Source: Intrasporangiaceae bacterium
GTDB taxonomy: Bacteria > Actinomycetota > Actinomycetes > Actinomycetales > Dermatophilaceae
Direction: 5' to 3'
DNA length: 39,531 nucleotides
Assembly (NCBI GenBank): GCA_012838445.1
Contig: DUPF01000286.1
Location: forward strand, 1 to 39,531
Below are positions 1 to 8,018 of the stretch, in pieces; the first letter of the stretch is position 1; each line of letters starts with the position of its first letter. The notes beneath the pieces are model-generated. The model searched no databases. It was given only the letters and a program-made list of their open reading frames with translations, and was not told the origin of the DNA. The position numbers were made by a program, and so were the translations under genes.

Positions 1-128
1 ACCGGGGCGGTCCACGGACCCGCCCCCGGCGCAGCCCACGACAGGCGAGCGGCCCCCGACCGGATCCGGTCGGGGGCCGCTCGCCTGTCGTGGGCTGCGC
101 CGGGGGCGGGTCCGTGGACCGCCCCGGT
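1..128. repeat. Perfect 128-bp palindrome at the window edge
   Basis: Bases 65-128 are the exact reverse complement of bases 1-64, with the centre at the GGATCC between 64 and 65 and no loop. It ends 4 bp short of the stop codon (133-135) of the minus-strand gene that follows. It could be a very large terminator of that gene. However, loop-less perfect palindromes over 100 bp are usually unstable in bacteria, and this one touches the first base of the window, so a fold-back artefact at a contig end is a serious alternative. No T-tract follows it. Confidence 0.95.
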
Positions 129-132
129 GGGC

Positions 133-1002
133 TCACTCACCGCCGATGAACGCCGACCACTGCCCGGCCGCGTCGATGACGACCCGGTATCCGATGTAGC
201 CGTTCCCGCCCTGCTCCATCAGGTCGCGGTCCTCGGCGGTGATGACGCCGGCGTCGACGAGGGCCTGCCAGTCCGCATCGGAATCCGGCTCGGCCGGCCA
301 GCGGTAGAACCCGAACTCCTCGTCCACCTGTGGGGGCAAGGTGAGCAGGGTGGACAGCAGCCGGTAGCGGTTCTCGGCCTCGTCACCGGCCGGGATGGCG
401 AAGGCGTCCTCCGGACTGACGGCACCGAACGACAACTCGGTGTTGTCGGCCTTGGCCAGGTCGATCAGGGTCACGCTGTCGCAGGCGAGGGCGGCGTCCA
501 TGAGCTGCATGGCCCGGGCTGCGGCATCCTCGCTCACCCCCTCGATGTTGAGGGTCCCCGGTATCGCGCCACACGGCTCGATCGGTGCACTGGCCCCCTC
601 CGTCGGCCCGGTGGTCGGCTCCGTCGGCTCGGTGGTCGGGGCCTCGGTCGTCGGCTCCGGGGTCGGCTCGTCCGTCGGCTGCGTCGGCTGCGTGGTCGGT
701 GCCGACGCGGTGGTGTCGGGCCCGGCCGGCACCACCGGAGCAGCATCGGGGCGGCCGAGTTGCGAGAACGCGATCGCCGCAATCGCCACTGCCGCAGCAG
801 CCACCGATGCGATCCACAGCAGGGTCCGGTTGCGTCGCGGCGTGGCTCCGTAGCGGGCCCGGACGAACGCCGGTTCGGGCAGCGGGACCGTGTCGACGTC
901 GTCCCGCAAGGTCATCAGGGCCGAGCGGATCAGGTCGTCGTCGGCGGGGGTCCAGTCCGCTGCGTGGTCGTCGTTCCAGTCCTGGTCAGTTGTGCGAGTC
1001 AT
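133..1002 (-). CDS. Membrane protein encoded with an ECF sigma factor (possible anti-sigma factor)
   Basis: A protein of about 289 aa. The N-terminal cytoplasmic part (about 60 aa, acidic then basic) is followed by one membrane segment (IASVAAAAVAIAAIAF, about residues 67-83). A Thr/Pro/Glu-rich spacer (about 95-135) and a C-terminal extracytoplasmic domain with two cysteines follow. The ATG at 1002 overlaps the sigma factor stop codon by 4 bp (ATGA), so the two are translationally coupled. That arrangement is typical of an anti-sigma factor. I see no HxxxCxxC zinc anti-sigma motif, so the role rests on context only. Antisense frames here are shadows. Confidence 0.75.
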   Translation of the reverse strand: MTRTTDQDWNDDHAADWTPADDDLIRSALMTLRDDVDTVPLPEPAFVRARYGATPRRNRTLLWIASVAAAAVAIAAIAFSQLGRPDAAPVVPAGPDTTASAPTTQPTQPTDEPTPEPTTEAPTTEPTEPTTGPTEGASAPIEPCGAIPGTLNIEGVSEDAAARAMQLMDAALACDSVTLIDLAKADNTELSFGAVSPEDAFAIPAGDEAENRYRLLSTLLTLPPQVDEEFGFYRWPAEPDSDADWQALVDAGVITAEDRDLMEQGGNGYIGYRVVIDAAGQWSAFIGGE

Positions 1003-1520
1003 CGCCGGGGCTCCTCTCCGGTGCGGGTCGTGGTGCGTAGTCGGGTGGCCAGAGCGGAGCGGCCCCGGTGCAGGCGGGCCTTGATCGTGCCGGTGGGGGC
1101 GTCGAGTTCCGCAGCGATCTGCTCGATCGACTGATCCGCGAGGTAGAACAGGGACAACACCTCGCGCTGGTCGGGCGGCAGGTCCGCCAGGGCCTGCCGG
1201 ACCGCGACCGCGTCGACGGTGCGGTCGGCGTGGGACGGTGCCGGCTCGGCCTGATGGGCGCGGCTGAAGGCGCGCCGCTCGGCCTCTCCCTTGCGCCACT
1301 GGGAGATCGCCAACCGGCGGGCGACGGTGCGCACCCAGGAGAGTGGTTCGTCGTAGGATCGCAACTTCTCCCATTGCTGCCAGGCCCGCGCATACGCCTC
1401 CTGGGCGCAGTCCTGGGCCAGTCCGAGGTCTCCGGTCGCCGCATAGACGACATGGATCACCCGGGACGCGGTGCCTCGATAGAAGGCATCGAAGTCGGCG
1501 GTCGCGCTTCGGGCCGTCAT
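999..1520 (-). CDS. ECF-type RNA polymerase sigma factor (SigE-like)
   Basis: A 173-aa sigma-70 family factor of extracytoplasmic-function type. Region 2 spans about residues 10-78 (DFDAFYRGTASRVIHVVYAATG, then QDCAQEAYARAW and a WVRTVARR stretch). Region 4 spans about 103-160 (LPPDQREVLSLFYL followed by the helix-turn-helix IEQIAAELDAPTGTIKARLH). The start at 1520 is chosen because GAGGAG lies 6 nt upstream; an upstream in-frame start exists but lacks a ribosome site. It is co-transcribed with the membrane protein that probably controls it. Which promoters it recognises cannot be read from this window. Confidence 0.9.
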   Translation of the reverse strand: MTARSATADFDAFYRGTASRVIHVVYAATGDLGLAQDCAQEAYARAWQQWEKLRSYDEPLSWVRTVARRLAISQWRKGEAERRAFSRAHQAEPAPSHADRTVDAVAVRQALADLPPDQREVLSLFYLADQSIEQIAAELDAPTGTIKARLHRGRSALATRLRTTTRTGEEPRR

Positions 1521-1594
1521 CCGGTTCTCCTCACGTGGTCGGCGGAGTGGGCGGCTGGGATCAATGGATCGGGGGCGACGCAGATACACATGAC

Positions 1595-1631
1595 AGAGGC
1601 TCGGATGTCCGTGGCGGCCATCCGAGCCTCT
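1595..1631. repeat. 13-bp inverted repeat upstream of the sigma gene
   Basis: AGAGGCTCGGATG at 1595-1607 pairs perfectly with CATCCGAGCCTCT at 1619-1631 across an 11-nt loop. It lies 75 bp upstream of the sigma factor start, in its 5' leader or promoter region. No T-run follows on either strand, so it is not a textbook terminator. It could be an operator, an mRNA hairpin or a dispersed palindromic element. Confidence 0.8.
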
Positions 1632-1696
1632 GCTCCCCTGTGTGATGTGCCCCCTGCATGAGCTCCATCACATCTATAGACGCCCGAGGTGGGCAA

Positions 1697-1727
1697 AAGG
1701 TTGCACCCGGCTGCGAACCTTCTTTTC
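1697..1727. terminator. Terminator-like hairpin between divergent genes
   Basis: AAGGTTGCA (1697-1705) pairs with TGCGAACCTT (1712-1721, one bulged G). On the plus strand it is followed by TCTTTTCC. On the minus strand the complement ends in CCTTTTGCCC. It may insulate the two divergent promoters or attenuate perM transcription. Confidence 0.4.
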
Positions 1728-1866
1728 CGGAGTCTCCCGGACCGGTCCGGCGCAGCGGTCCGAGGCACCCGATCGATCCGGTATGCGGTGCTCGCCCGAT
1801 CTGTTCGCCTCGCCCCGGCGTGTGGTCCGGGGCAAGCGCGCTGCGGTGCGCTTGACTAGGAGGACC

Positions 1867-3075
1867 ATGAGTCCACTGGATCTGTTGCGCCGTGTCGGCA
1901 CGTCGGCGGGGGAGTCCGCCGACGACGCCGAGCACACCTCCCTGGCCGGGGCCGTGCTGCGCGGGACCGGGGCGGCCCTGCTCACGCTCGTCCCGGTCAT
2001 CGTCCTGGCCTCGGTGCTGTGGCTGACCACCGCAGATCCGTCGTTGACGTGGCCGAAGTCGGCGCTCGCGGGGACGGGGTTCTGGTTGCTGGGCCACGGC
2101 ATACCGCTGACGTTGCCGACCGGGGTGCTCGGGATCGTGCCGTTGGCCGCCCTCCTCGGGATCCTCCTCGTCGGGGTGTGGTCGGCCGGCCGGACCACGT
2201 GGGCCGCCGCCGCGGACGGATACCGGCCGGCATTGCGGGTCGCGCTCGCCTGGGCCGGCGGCTACGGCCTCGTCATGGCCGTCGCCGGTGGCCTCGCGAC
2301 CGCCGGCCCGCTCCACCCGCACCTCGCCCGTCTCGTCCTGGCCGTCCTCATGCTCCCGGTCGTCATGGCGCTCATCGGGATGGTCCGCTCCCTCGACCAC
2401 GACGACGTCGACGAGTTCCTCGAGCGGTGCTTCGTGCCCGCGGCGGTCCGCCGCGGTTGGCGACCGGCCCTGCACACAACCGCCGTCATCGTCGCCGCCG
2501 GGACACTCGCCGCCGTCGTCGTCATCGGCTGGTCGTTCACCGAGGTCATGGCCCTGCAACGAGAGTTGCGCCCCGGCGTCGCCGGCGGTGTCGTCCTCGC
2601 CCTCCTCCAAGTGCTCGCCCTGCCGAACATCGGCCTGTGGATCACCTCGTTCGTCGCCGGCCCGGGCTTCAGCATCGTCGATGGTGCGGCCGTGACCTGG
2701 GACGGGTCGAGCACGGCGTTGGTGCCGATGATCCCGGTCCTGGCCGCCCACCCGGACACCGCGGATTTCCCGAGTCAGACGCCGTTCGTCGCGGCCGCCC
2801 TCGTGGTCCTCGGCAGCTGGCTCGGCTGGCAGAGCCTGGCCGCGACGGCCCGCCTCGCGAGCCTGTGGGCCAAGTTCTTCACCGTCATCTCCGCGGCCGT
2901 CTCGGTCGGCGCGATCATCGCCGTCCTCGACTGGATCGGTGGCGGCTCCCTCGGGCTGGACCGGCTCGCCGATCTCGGTGCCCCCGCCGGGCTGCTCGGC
3001 CTGACTGTCACCGGCTGGTTGCTGCTCGGCGCGGCACCGGTCCTGCTGTGGGACTGGCGCACACTCGACCGCTGA
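1867..3075 (+). CDS. perM: PerM-like multi-pass membrane protein (DUF6350)
   Basis: A 402-aa integral membrane protein with roughly nine to ten hydrophobic segments, for example TGAALLTLVPVIVLASVLW near residue 35 and VTGWLLLGAAPVLLW at the C-terminus. There are no catalytic motifs. In mycobacteria the cell-division/persistence protein PerM lies immediately upstream of purN and purH, and the same order is seen here, so the call rests on topology and synteny. The ATG at 1867 follows AGGAGG by only 3 nt. The gene ends 19 bp before purN. Confidence 0.75.
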   Translation: MSPLDLLRRVGTSAGESADDAEHTSLAGAVLRGTGAALLTLVPVIVLASVLWLTTADPSLTWPKSALAGTGFWLLGHGIPLTLPTGVLGIVPLAALLGILLVGVWSAGRTTWAAAADGYRPALRVALAWAGGYGLVMAVAGGLATAGPLHPHLARLVLAVLMLPVVMALIGMVRSLDHDDVDEFLERCFVPAAVRRGWRPALHTTAVIVAAGTLAAVVVIGWSFTEVMALQRELRPGVAGGVVLALLQVLALPNIGLWITSFVAGPGFSIVDGAAVTWDGSSTALVPMIPVLAAHPDTADFPSQTPFVAAALVVLGSWLGWQSLAATARLASLWAKFFTVISAAVSVGAIIAVLDWIGGGSLGLDRLADLGAPAGLLGLTVTGWLLLGAAPVLLWDWRTLDR

Positions 3076-3081
3076 CTGACC

Positions 3082-3094
3082 TAGACTCCCTGCC
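3082..3094 (+). promoter_or_regulatory. Probable -10 element for purN, leaderless start
   Basis: TAGACT at 3082-3087 fits the actinobacterial -10 pattern TAnnnT and lies 7 nt before the purN GTG. No Shine-Dalgarno sequence is visible, which suggests that purN mRNA starts at or within a base of its start codon. The same CTAGACT word precedes the purH riboswitch. Confidence 0.5.
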
Positions 3095-3697
3095 GTGACC
3101 GAGCCCGCCGCGCTGCGCACCGTCGTCCTCGTCTCCGGCACCGGGACGAATCTCCAGGCCCTCCTCGACGCCCAGTCCCCGGACGGGTATGCGGTGGTCG
3201 CCGTCGGTTCGGACCGGCACGACTGCGGGGGGCTGGACCGGGCCGCGGCCGCCGGGATCCCCACGTTCGTGGTCCGCGTGCCCGATTTCGCGACCCGACC
3301 CGAGTGGGACCGGGCCATCACGGACGCGGTGGCGGCGCATACCCCCGACCTGGTCGTCTCGGCCGGGTTCTTCAAGGTCCTCGGGGCCGACTTCCTCGCC
3401 ACCCACCAGACGATCAACACCCACCCGTCGCTGCTGCCGAGCTTCCCCGGCTCGTTCGGGGTGCGCGACGCCCTCGCCCATGGGGTGCGGGTCACCGGCT
3501 GCACCTGCCACTGGATCGACGCCGGCATCGACTCCGGGCCGATCATCGAACAACGCGCGGTGCGCGTCGAGGACGGCGACACCGAGGAGACGCTGCACGA
3601 ACGGATCAAGGTCGCCGAGCGGGCCATGCTCGTCGACGTCGTCCGGGCTCTCGCCGCCGATCGTGGCTCGTGGCGCCGCGGCGGCGGACTAGACTGA
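3095..3697 (+). CDS. purN: Phosphoribosylglycinamide formyltransferase (GART)
   Basis: A 200-aa protein, normal length for PurN. It transfers the formyl group of 10-formyl-THF to glycinamide ribonucleotide in the third step of de novo purine synthesis. The N-terminal phosphate-binding loop reads VSGTGTNLQALLDA (about residues 12-25). The folate/catalytic motif INTHPSLLPSFPG contains the catalytic Asn and His, and DAGIDSGPII carries the catalytic Asp. The GTG start at 3095 follows a -10-like TAGACT directly. A GTATGCGGTG word at 3188-3197 encodes part of Gly-Tyr-Ala-Val. purH follows after a riboswitch-containing leader. Confidence 0.97.
   Translation: MTEPAALRTVVLVSGTGTNLQALLDAQSPDGYAVVAVGSDRHDCGGLDRAAAAGIPTFVVRVPDFATRPEWDRAITDAVAAHTPDLVVSAGFFKVLGADFLATHQTINTHPSLLPSFPGSFGVRDALAHGVRVTGCTCHWIDAGIDSGPIIEQRAVRVEDGDTEETLHERIKVAERAMLVDVVRALAADRGSWRRGGGLD
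3690..3695 (+). promoter_or_regulatory. -10 element feeding the purH riboswitch
   Basis: TAGACT at 3690-3695 overlaps the last codons and stop of purN. It would place a start site near 3701-3702, exactly where the conserved riboswitch sequence begins. purH can therefore have its own riboswitch-controlled transcript besides read-through from purN. Confidence 0.45.
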
Positions 3698-3698
3698 G

Positions 3699-3775
3699 CA
3701 GCGACGACTGGCGCAGGTGGACCACCACCGGGGAGTCCGCAGGAGTCGGCATCGCCCGCCTGGGTGCCGACCAGC
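3699..3775 (+). ncRNA. ZTP riboswitch (pfl motif) in the purH leader
   Basis: The 127-bp purN-purH gap contains the conserved blocks of the ZTP/ZMP-sensing pfl RNA in order: GCGACGACTGGCG (3701-3713), a variable hairpin ending in CCACCACCGGGGAG, and the downstream CGCCTGGGTGCCGACC pseudoknot region. ZTP riboswitches commonly switch on purH and folate one-carbon genes when ZMP/ZTP accumulates, so position and target agree. The purH ribosome site GGAG (3809-3812) is weak and about 12 nt from the ATG. No clear terminator is present, so translational control is more likely. Confidence 0.85.
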
Positions 3776-3824
3776 ACGCATCCGATCCCAGCACCGACCC
3801 CGATCATTGGAGTGATCCGCAGTC

Positions 3825-5462
3825 ATGTCCGCTGTCTCCGCCCCCGGCCCCACGACCGATCGCCGACCCGTGCGCCGGGCCCTGGTCTCCGTCTATGACA
3901 AGACCGGGCTCGAGGATCTCGTCCGCGGCCTGCACGAAGCCGGTGTCGCGCTCGTCTCCACCGGCGGCTCCGCCGCGCTCATCGACGGTCTCGGCCTGCC
4001 GGTGACCCGGGTCGAGGACCTCACCGGATTCCCTGAGTGTCTCGAGGGCCGGGTCAAGACGTTGCACCCGAAGGTGCATGCCGGGATCCTCGCCGACACC
4101 CGCAAGGACAAGCACGTCGCCCAACTCGCCGACCTCGGGGTCGAGGCGTTCGAACTCGTCGTGTGCAACCTCTACCCGTTCGCCGACACGGTCGCCTCCG
4201 GGGCGAGCCCCGACGAGTGCATCGAACAGATCGACATCGGTGGCCCGTCCATGGTCCGGGCGGCTGCGAAGAACCATCCGAGTGTCGCCATCGTCACCTC
4301 CCCGGCACGGTATGACGAGGTGCTCGAGGCGGTCCGTGGCGGCGGCTTCACCTTCGAGCAGCGCAAGGCCCTGGCCGCCGAGGCGTTCGTGCACACCGCG
4401 ACCTACGACACCCACGTCGCCTCGTGGATGGGCAACGCCTACGTCGACACCTCCGCCGGCTCCGGCTTCCCCGGCTGGCTCGGCGCCACCTGGGACAAGG
4501 TCTCCGTGCTCCGCTACGGGGAGAACCCGCACCAGCGGGCAGCGCTGTACGCCAACGGATTCCAGCCCACCGGCCCGGGACTCGCCCAAGCGCGGGTGCT
4601 GCACGGCAAGGAGATGTCCTACAACAACTACGTCGACGCCGACGCTGCGGTGCGCGCCGCATACGACCACGGCGACCAACCGACCGTCGCCGTCATCAAA
4701 CACGCCAACCCGTGCGGCATCGCGATCGCCGCCGAGGACGAGGGGATCGCCGAGGCGCACCGCAAGGCGCACGAGTGCGACCCGGTGTCCGCGTTCGGCG
4801 GGATCATCGCGACCAACCGGCCGGTCACCGCCGAGATGGCCGAGCGGGTCAAGGACATCTTCACCGAGGTCGTCGTCGCGCCCGGCTTCGCGCCCGAGGC
4901 CCTCGAGGTGCTGACCCGGAAGAAGAACATCCGGCTCGTCGAGTGCGCTGCCCCCGCCCGGGAGGGTGTCGAGACCCGGCCGATCTCCGGTGGGCTGCTC
5001 ATGCAGAGCCGCGACGTGCTCGACGCCGAGGTGCGGGACGAATCCGGCGGGATCGTCGGTGGCGACGATGCCGCGTCGTGGCGTCTCGTCGCCGGTGCCG
5101 CCGCCGACGAGGCGACGCTGCGGGACCTGCAGTTCGCGTGGCGGGCGGTACGTTCGGTGAAGTCCAACGCCATCCTCCTCGCCCGTGACGGCGCCTCCGT
5201 CGGGATCGGGATGGGGCAGGTCAACCGGGTCGACTCGTGCCGACTGGCCGTCTCCCGGGCCGGGTCCGAGCGGGCCGCCGGCGCGGTTGCCGCCTCGGAT
5301 GCGTTCTTCCCGTTCGCCGACGGGTTGCAGATCCTCCTCGACGCAGGGGTGCGGGCCGTGGTCGCGCCAGGCGGCTCGGTGCGGGACGCCGAGGTCATCG
5401 AGGCCGCCGAGGCTGCCGGGGTGACGATGTACTTCACCGGCACCCGGCACTTCGCCCACTGA
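3825..5462 (+). CDS. purH: Bifunctional AICAR formyltransferase / IMP cyclohydrolase
   Basis: A 545-aa protein of usual length that performs the last two steps of IMP synthesis. The MGS-like cyclohydrolase domain (about residues 1-165) shows [28 protein letters not shown] and [16 protein letters not shown]. The transformylase domain (about 210-545) shows [13 protein letters not shown], the KHANPCGIA motif with the catalytic Lys-His pair, [16 protein letters not shown] and DAFFPFADG. No residues are missing. Control is probably through the riboswitch in its leader. Confidence 0.97.
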   Translation: MSAVSAPGPTTDRRPVRRALVSVYDKTGLEDLVRGLHEAGVALVSTGGSAALIDGLGLPVTRVEDLTGFPECLEGRVKTLHPKVHAGILADTRKDKHVAQLADLGVEAFELVVCNLYPFADTVASGASPDECIEQIDIGGPSMVRAAAKNHPSVAIVTSPARYDEVLEAVRGGGFTFEQRKALAAEAFVHTATYDTHVASWMGNAYVDTSAGSGFPGWLGATWDKVSVLRYGENPHQRAALYANGFQPTGPGLAQARVLHGKEMSYNNYVDADAAVRAAYDHGDQPTVAVIKHANPCGIAIAAEDEGIAEAHRKAHECDPVSAFGGIIATNRPVTAEMAERVKDIFTEVVVAPGFAPEALEVLTRKKNIRLVECAAPAREGVETRPISGGLLMQSRDVLDAEVRDESGGIVGGDDAASWRLVAGAAADEATLRDLQFAWRAVRSVKSNAILLARDGASVGIGMGQVNRVDSCRLAVSRAGSERAAGAVAASDAFFPFADGLQILLDAGVRAVVAPGGSVRDAEVIEAAEAAGVTMYFTGTRHFAH

Positions 5463-5509
5463 CACCCACGCGCATGGCGCCGGGTGCCGGGGTGGGGCAT
5501 GCTTGACTC

Positions 5510-7135
5510 ATGACCGTGTTACCGAGCAGTAGCTCCAGGGGTGCGTCCGACCTGCCCGACGACCTCGACGTCCTCGTCGTCGGTGCTGGACTGTCCGGCA
5601 TTGGGATGGCCGTCCGGCTGGCCGAGTCCTGTCCCGACTTCACGATGGCGATCGTCGAGGCCCGCGACGCCTCCGGCGGGACCTGGGACCTGTTCCGCTA
5701 CCCCGGGGTGCGTTCGGACTCGGACATGTTCACCCTCTCCTTCCCGTTCCGGCCCTGGCGCGGCAAGGACTCGATCGCCCAGGGTGATGACATCCTCGAC
5801 TACATCCGCGACACCGCCCGGGAGCACGGGGTCGACGAGCGGATCCACTACGGCTGCAAGGTCGTCGGCGGCAACTGGTCCACCCCCGAGCAGCGCTGGA
5901 CGGTGGACATCGAGTTCACCGACGACTCCGGTGCGGTGCAGCGCCGGCAGGTGCGCACCGCATACCTCCACCTGGCCAGCGGCTACTACAGCTACGACAC
6001 CGGCTACGACCCGCACTTCGCCGGGCGGGAGGACTTCACCGGGCAGATCGTCCACCCGCAGTTCTGGCCGGCCGATCTGGACTACCGCGGCAAGCGGGTC
6101 GTCGTCATCGGCTCGGGGGCGACCGCGGTCACGCTCGTTCCGGCGATGACCGACCAGGCGGCGCACGTCGTCATGCTGCAACGCACCCCGTCCTACCTGT
6201 TCACCGTGCCCGGCTCGGATGCGATCGCCAACGCACTGCGGGCCGTGCTGCCGGCAGGGGTGGCGCACACGGTGATCCGGGCCAAGAACGTCGCGATGTC
6301 GTCGGCGATCTACGGACTCTCCCGCCGCCGTCCGGCCCTGGCGAAGAAACTCATCCTCAGCGATGTGAGCAAGCGGTTGCCCAAGGAGGTCGTCAGCGAG
6401 CACTTCCAGCCGCCCTACGGGGTGTGGGACCAGCGGCTGTGCGCCGTCCCCGACGGAGGCTTCTTCGACGCCCTTGCTGCCGGGACCGCCTCGATCGTCA
6501 CCGGCCGGATCGACCGGTTCGTCCCCGAGGGGGTGCGGCTGACCGACGGACGAGTCGTCGAGGCGGACATCATCGTCACCGCGACCGGACTCGTCATGCA
6601 GGTGCTCGGTGGTGCGGACCTGTCCGTGGACGGGGAGCCGGTGCCGCTGGCCGAGACCTTCGCCTACCGCGGAGCGATGCTCTCCGGTGTGCCGAACGCG
6701 TCGATGACGGTCGGCTACACGAACGCCTCATGGACCCTGCGGGCCGATCTGGTGGCCCGCTACGTTGTCCGGCTACTGCGCCACATGCGCGACTATCGGC
6801 TCGGCATCGCGGTCCCGGTCGCTCCGGAGGGTATGCGCGCCGGACCGATCCTGGACCTCGCCGCCGGCTACATCCAGCGGACGATCGCCACGTTCCCCAA
6901 GGTGGGGGACCGGGTGCCGTGGACGATGCCGCAGAGCTATCTGCACGACCGGCGCGCCTTCGGGACCGCCGATCTCGGTGCCGACATGGTCTTCTATCCC
7001 GTCGGTGCCCAACTCGATTCGGTGCCGAAGGGTGCTCCCGCCCCGGCCCACCTGGACGGGTTCGAGATCCCGTCCGCGGAGTCGGCCGGGTCCGCGGACC
7101 CGGCCGGGACCGATCCGGTGGAGGCGGGCCGGTGA
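5510..7135 (+). CDS. Flavin-containing / Baeyer-Villiger-type monooxygenase (EthA/MymA-like)
   Basis: A 541-aa FAD/NADPH-dependent monooxygenase. The FAD Rossmann motif VVGAGLSG is near residue 24. The Baeyer-Villiger fingerprint FTGQIVHPQFWP (FxGxxxHxxxWP) is at about 176-187. The NADPH Rossmann motif VIGSGATAV is near 199. This layout resembles mycobacterial EthA and MymA. The following SDR gene overlaps by 4 bp (GTGA), and in M. tuberculosis mymA lies close to an SDR (sadH), which makes lipid or ketone oxidation plausible. The substrate is unknown. A perfect 24-bp palindrome (7083-7106) lies in the last codons and only encodes an Ala/Gly/Pro-rich tail. One GTATGCGGTG copy (minus orientation, 5956-5965) lies inside. 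Confidence 0.9.
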   Translation: MTVLPSSSSRGASDLPDDLDVLVVGAGLSGIGMAVRLAESCPDFTMAIVEARDASGGTWDLFRYPGVRSDSDMFTLSFPFRPWRGKDSIAQGDDILDYIRDTAREHGVDERIHYGCKVVGGNWSTPEQRWTVDIEFTDDSGAVQRRQVRTAYLHLASGYYSYDTGYDPHFAGREDFTGQIVHPQFWPADLDYRGKRVVVIGSGATAVTLVPAMTDQAAHVVMLQRTPSYLFTVPGSDAIANALRAVLPAGVAHTVIRAKNVAMSSAIYGLSRRRPALAKKLILSDVSKRLPKEVVSEHFQPPYGVWDQRLCAVPDGGFFDALAAGTASIVTGRIDRFVPEGVRLTDGRVVEADIIVTATGLVMQVLGGADLSVDGEPVPLAETFAYRGAMLSGVPNASMTVGYTNASWTLRADLVARYVVRLLRHMRDYRLGIAVPVAPEGMRAGPILDLAAGYIQRTIATFPKVGDRVPWTMPQSYLHDRRAFGTADLGADMVFYPVGAQLDSVPKGAPAPAHLDGFEIPSAESAGSADPAGTDPVEAGR

Positions 7136-8007
7136 GCCGCTCGACGTGGCTGCCTCCCCTGCAGATCGCCGGGGCCAAGGCCGTGGTCACGGGTGCCGCC
7201 GGCGGGATGGGGGAGCATCTGGCCCGGGGCCTGGCCCGACGCGGTGCCTCGCTCGTCGTGGCCGACCTCCGCCGCGAGGAGCTGCTCCGGGTCCGGGACC
7301 GGATCCGGCGCGAGTCCCCGGGTGTCGAGGTCTTCGACTACATCGTCGATCTGTCCGATGTTGCCGCAACGGATGCCTTCACGTCCTGGATCGCGGCCGA
7401 GCACGGTGATCTGCGGATCCTCGTCAACAACGCCGGGGTCGCTCTCGGGGGTCGGGTGGCGCAGGTGAGCCGGGAGGACATCGACTGGTTGCTGACGATC
7501 AACCTGCTCACCCCGGTGCGGATGACGCACGCGCTGCTGCCGCTGCTCCTCACCAACGGGGCCCGGCACGGCGGGCAGGCGCACATCGTGACGATGTCCT
7601 CCCTCTTCGGGTTGATGGCGCCGCCCGGTCAGGCGGCCTATGCGACGGCGAAGTTCGGGTTGCGCGGGTTCTCCGAGTCGCTGCGTCACGAACTGCAGGA
7701 CGAGACCCAGCCGTGCGGACTCACCCACGTCCACCCGGGCGGGATCCGCACCGACATCGCCAACCATGCCCGGGTCGGCGCCGGCACCGACCCGGTCGAG
7801 GAGGCACAGGGCCGGGAAGCCTTCGACAAGTTCCTCCGCTTCCCCGCGGACCGGGCGGCCGAGCTCATCATCGAGGCGATGATCGAGCGCAACCCGCGGC
7901 TGCTCATCGGCACCGACGCCAAGGCGCTCTCGTTCGTTACGCGGGTGCTGCCGCGACGCTACTGGTCGCTCCTCGGCCGCGGGATGAGCATCGCCCCGAC
8001 CCGCTGA
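7132..8007 (+). CDS. Short-chain dehydrogenase/reductase (SadH-like)
   Basis: A 291-aa classical SDR. The cofactor loop is TGAAGGMGEHLA near the N-terminus, NNAG is at about 99-102, the catalytic Ser is in VTMSSLFG (about 155), and YATAK supplies Tyr170 and Lys174. PGGIRTDIA follows the active site, as in other members. The GTG start overlaps the monooxygenase stop (GTGA), with GGAGG 7 nt upstream, so the two are co-expressed. It may oxidise or reduce an alcohol/ketone linked to the monooxygenase product. The gene ends 11 bp from the convergent MFS gene. Confidence 0.9.
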   Translation: MSRSTWLPPLQIAGAKAVVTGAAGGMGEHLARGLARRGASLVVADLRREELLRVRDRIRRESPGVEVFDYIVDLSDVAATDAFTSWIAAEHGDLRILVNNAGVALGGRVAQVSREDIDWLLTINLLTPVRMTHALLPLLLTNGARHGGQAHIVTMSSLFGLMAPPGQAAYATAKFGLRGFSESLRHELQDETQPCGLTHVHPGGIRTDIANHARVGAGTDPVEEAQGREAFDKFLRFPADRAAELIIEAMIERNPRLLIGTDAKALSFVTRVLPRRYWSLLGRGMSIAPTR

Positions 8008-8018
8008 CGGGTCGGTGG

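Larger units (their letters stand above)
1521..1866. other. Divergent intergenic region between sigma factor and perM
   Basis: About 346 bp with no convincing gene. It holds a 13-bp perfect inverted repeat (1595-1631), a terminator-like hairpin with a T-tract (1697-1727) and one copy of GTATGCGGTG (1781-1790). The perM ribosome site AGGAGG is at 1858-1863. Promoters for both divergent genes must lie here, but I cannot place them with confidence. Confidence 0.6.

Noticed and set aside
7083-7106. Perfect 24-bp palindrome at the end of the monooxygenase gene
   Set aside because: It is a GC-only palindrome in a low-complexity coding tail with no T-tract and no second copy; chance is enough.
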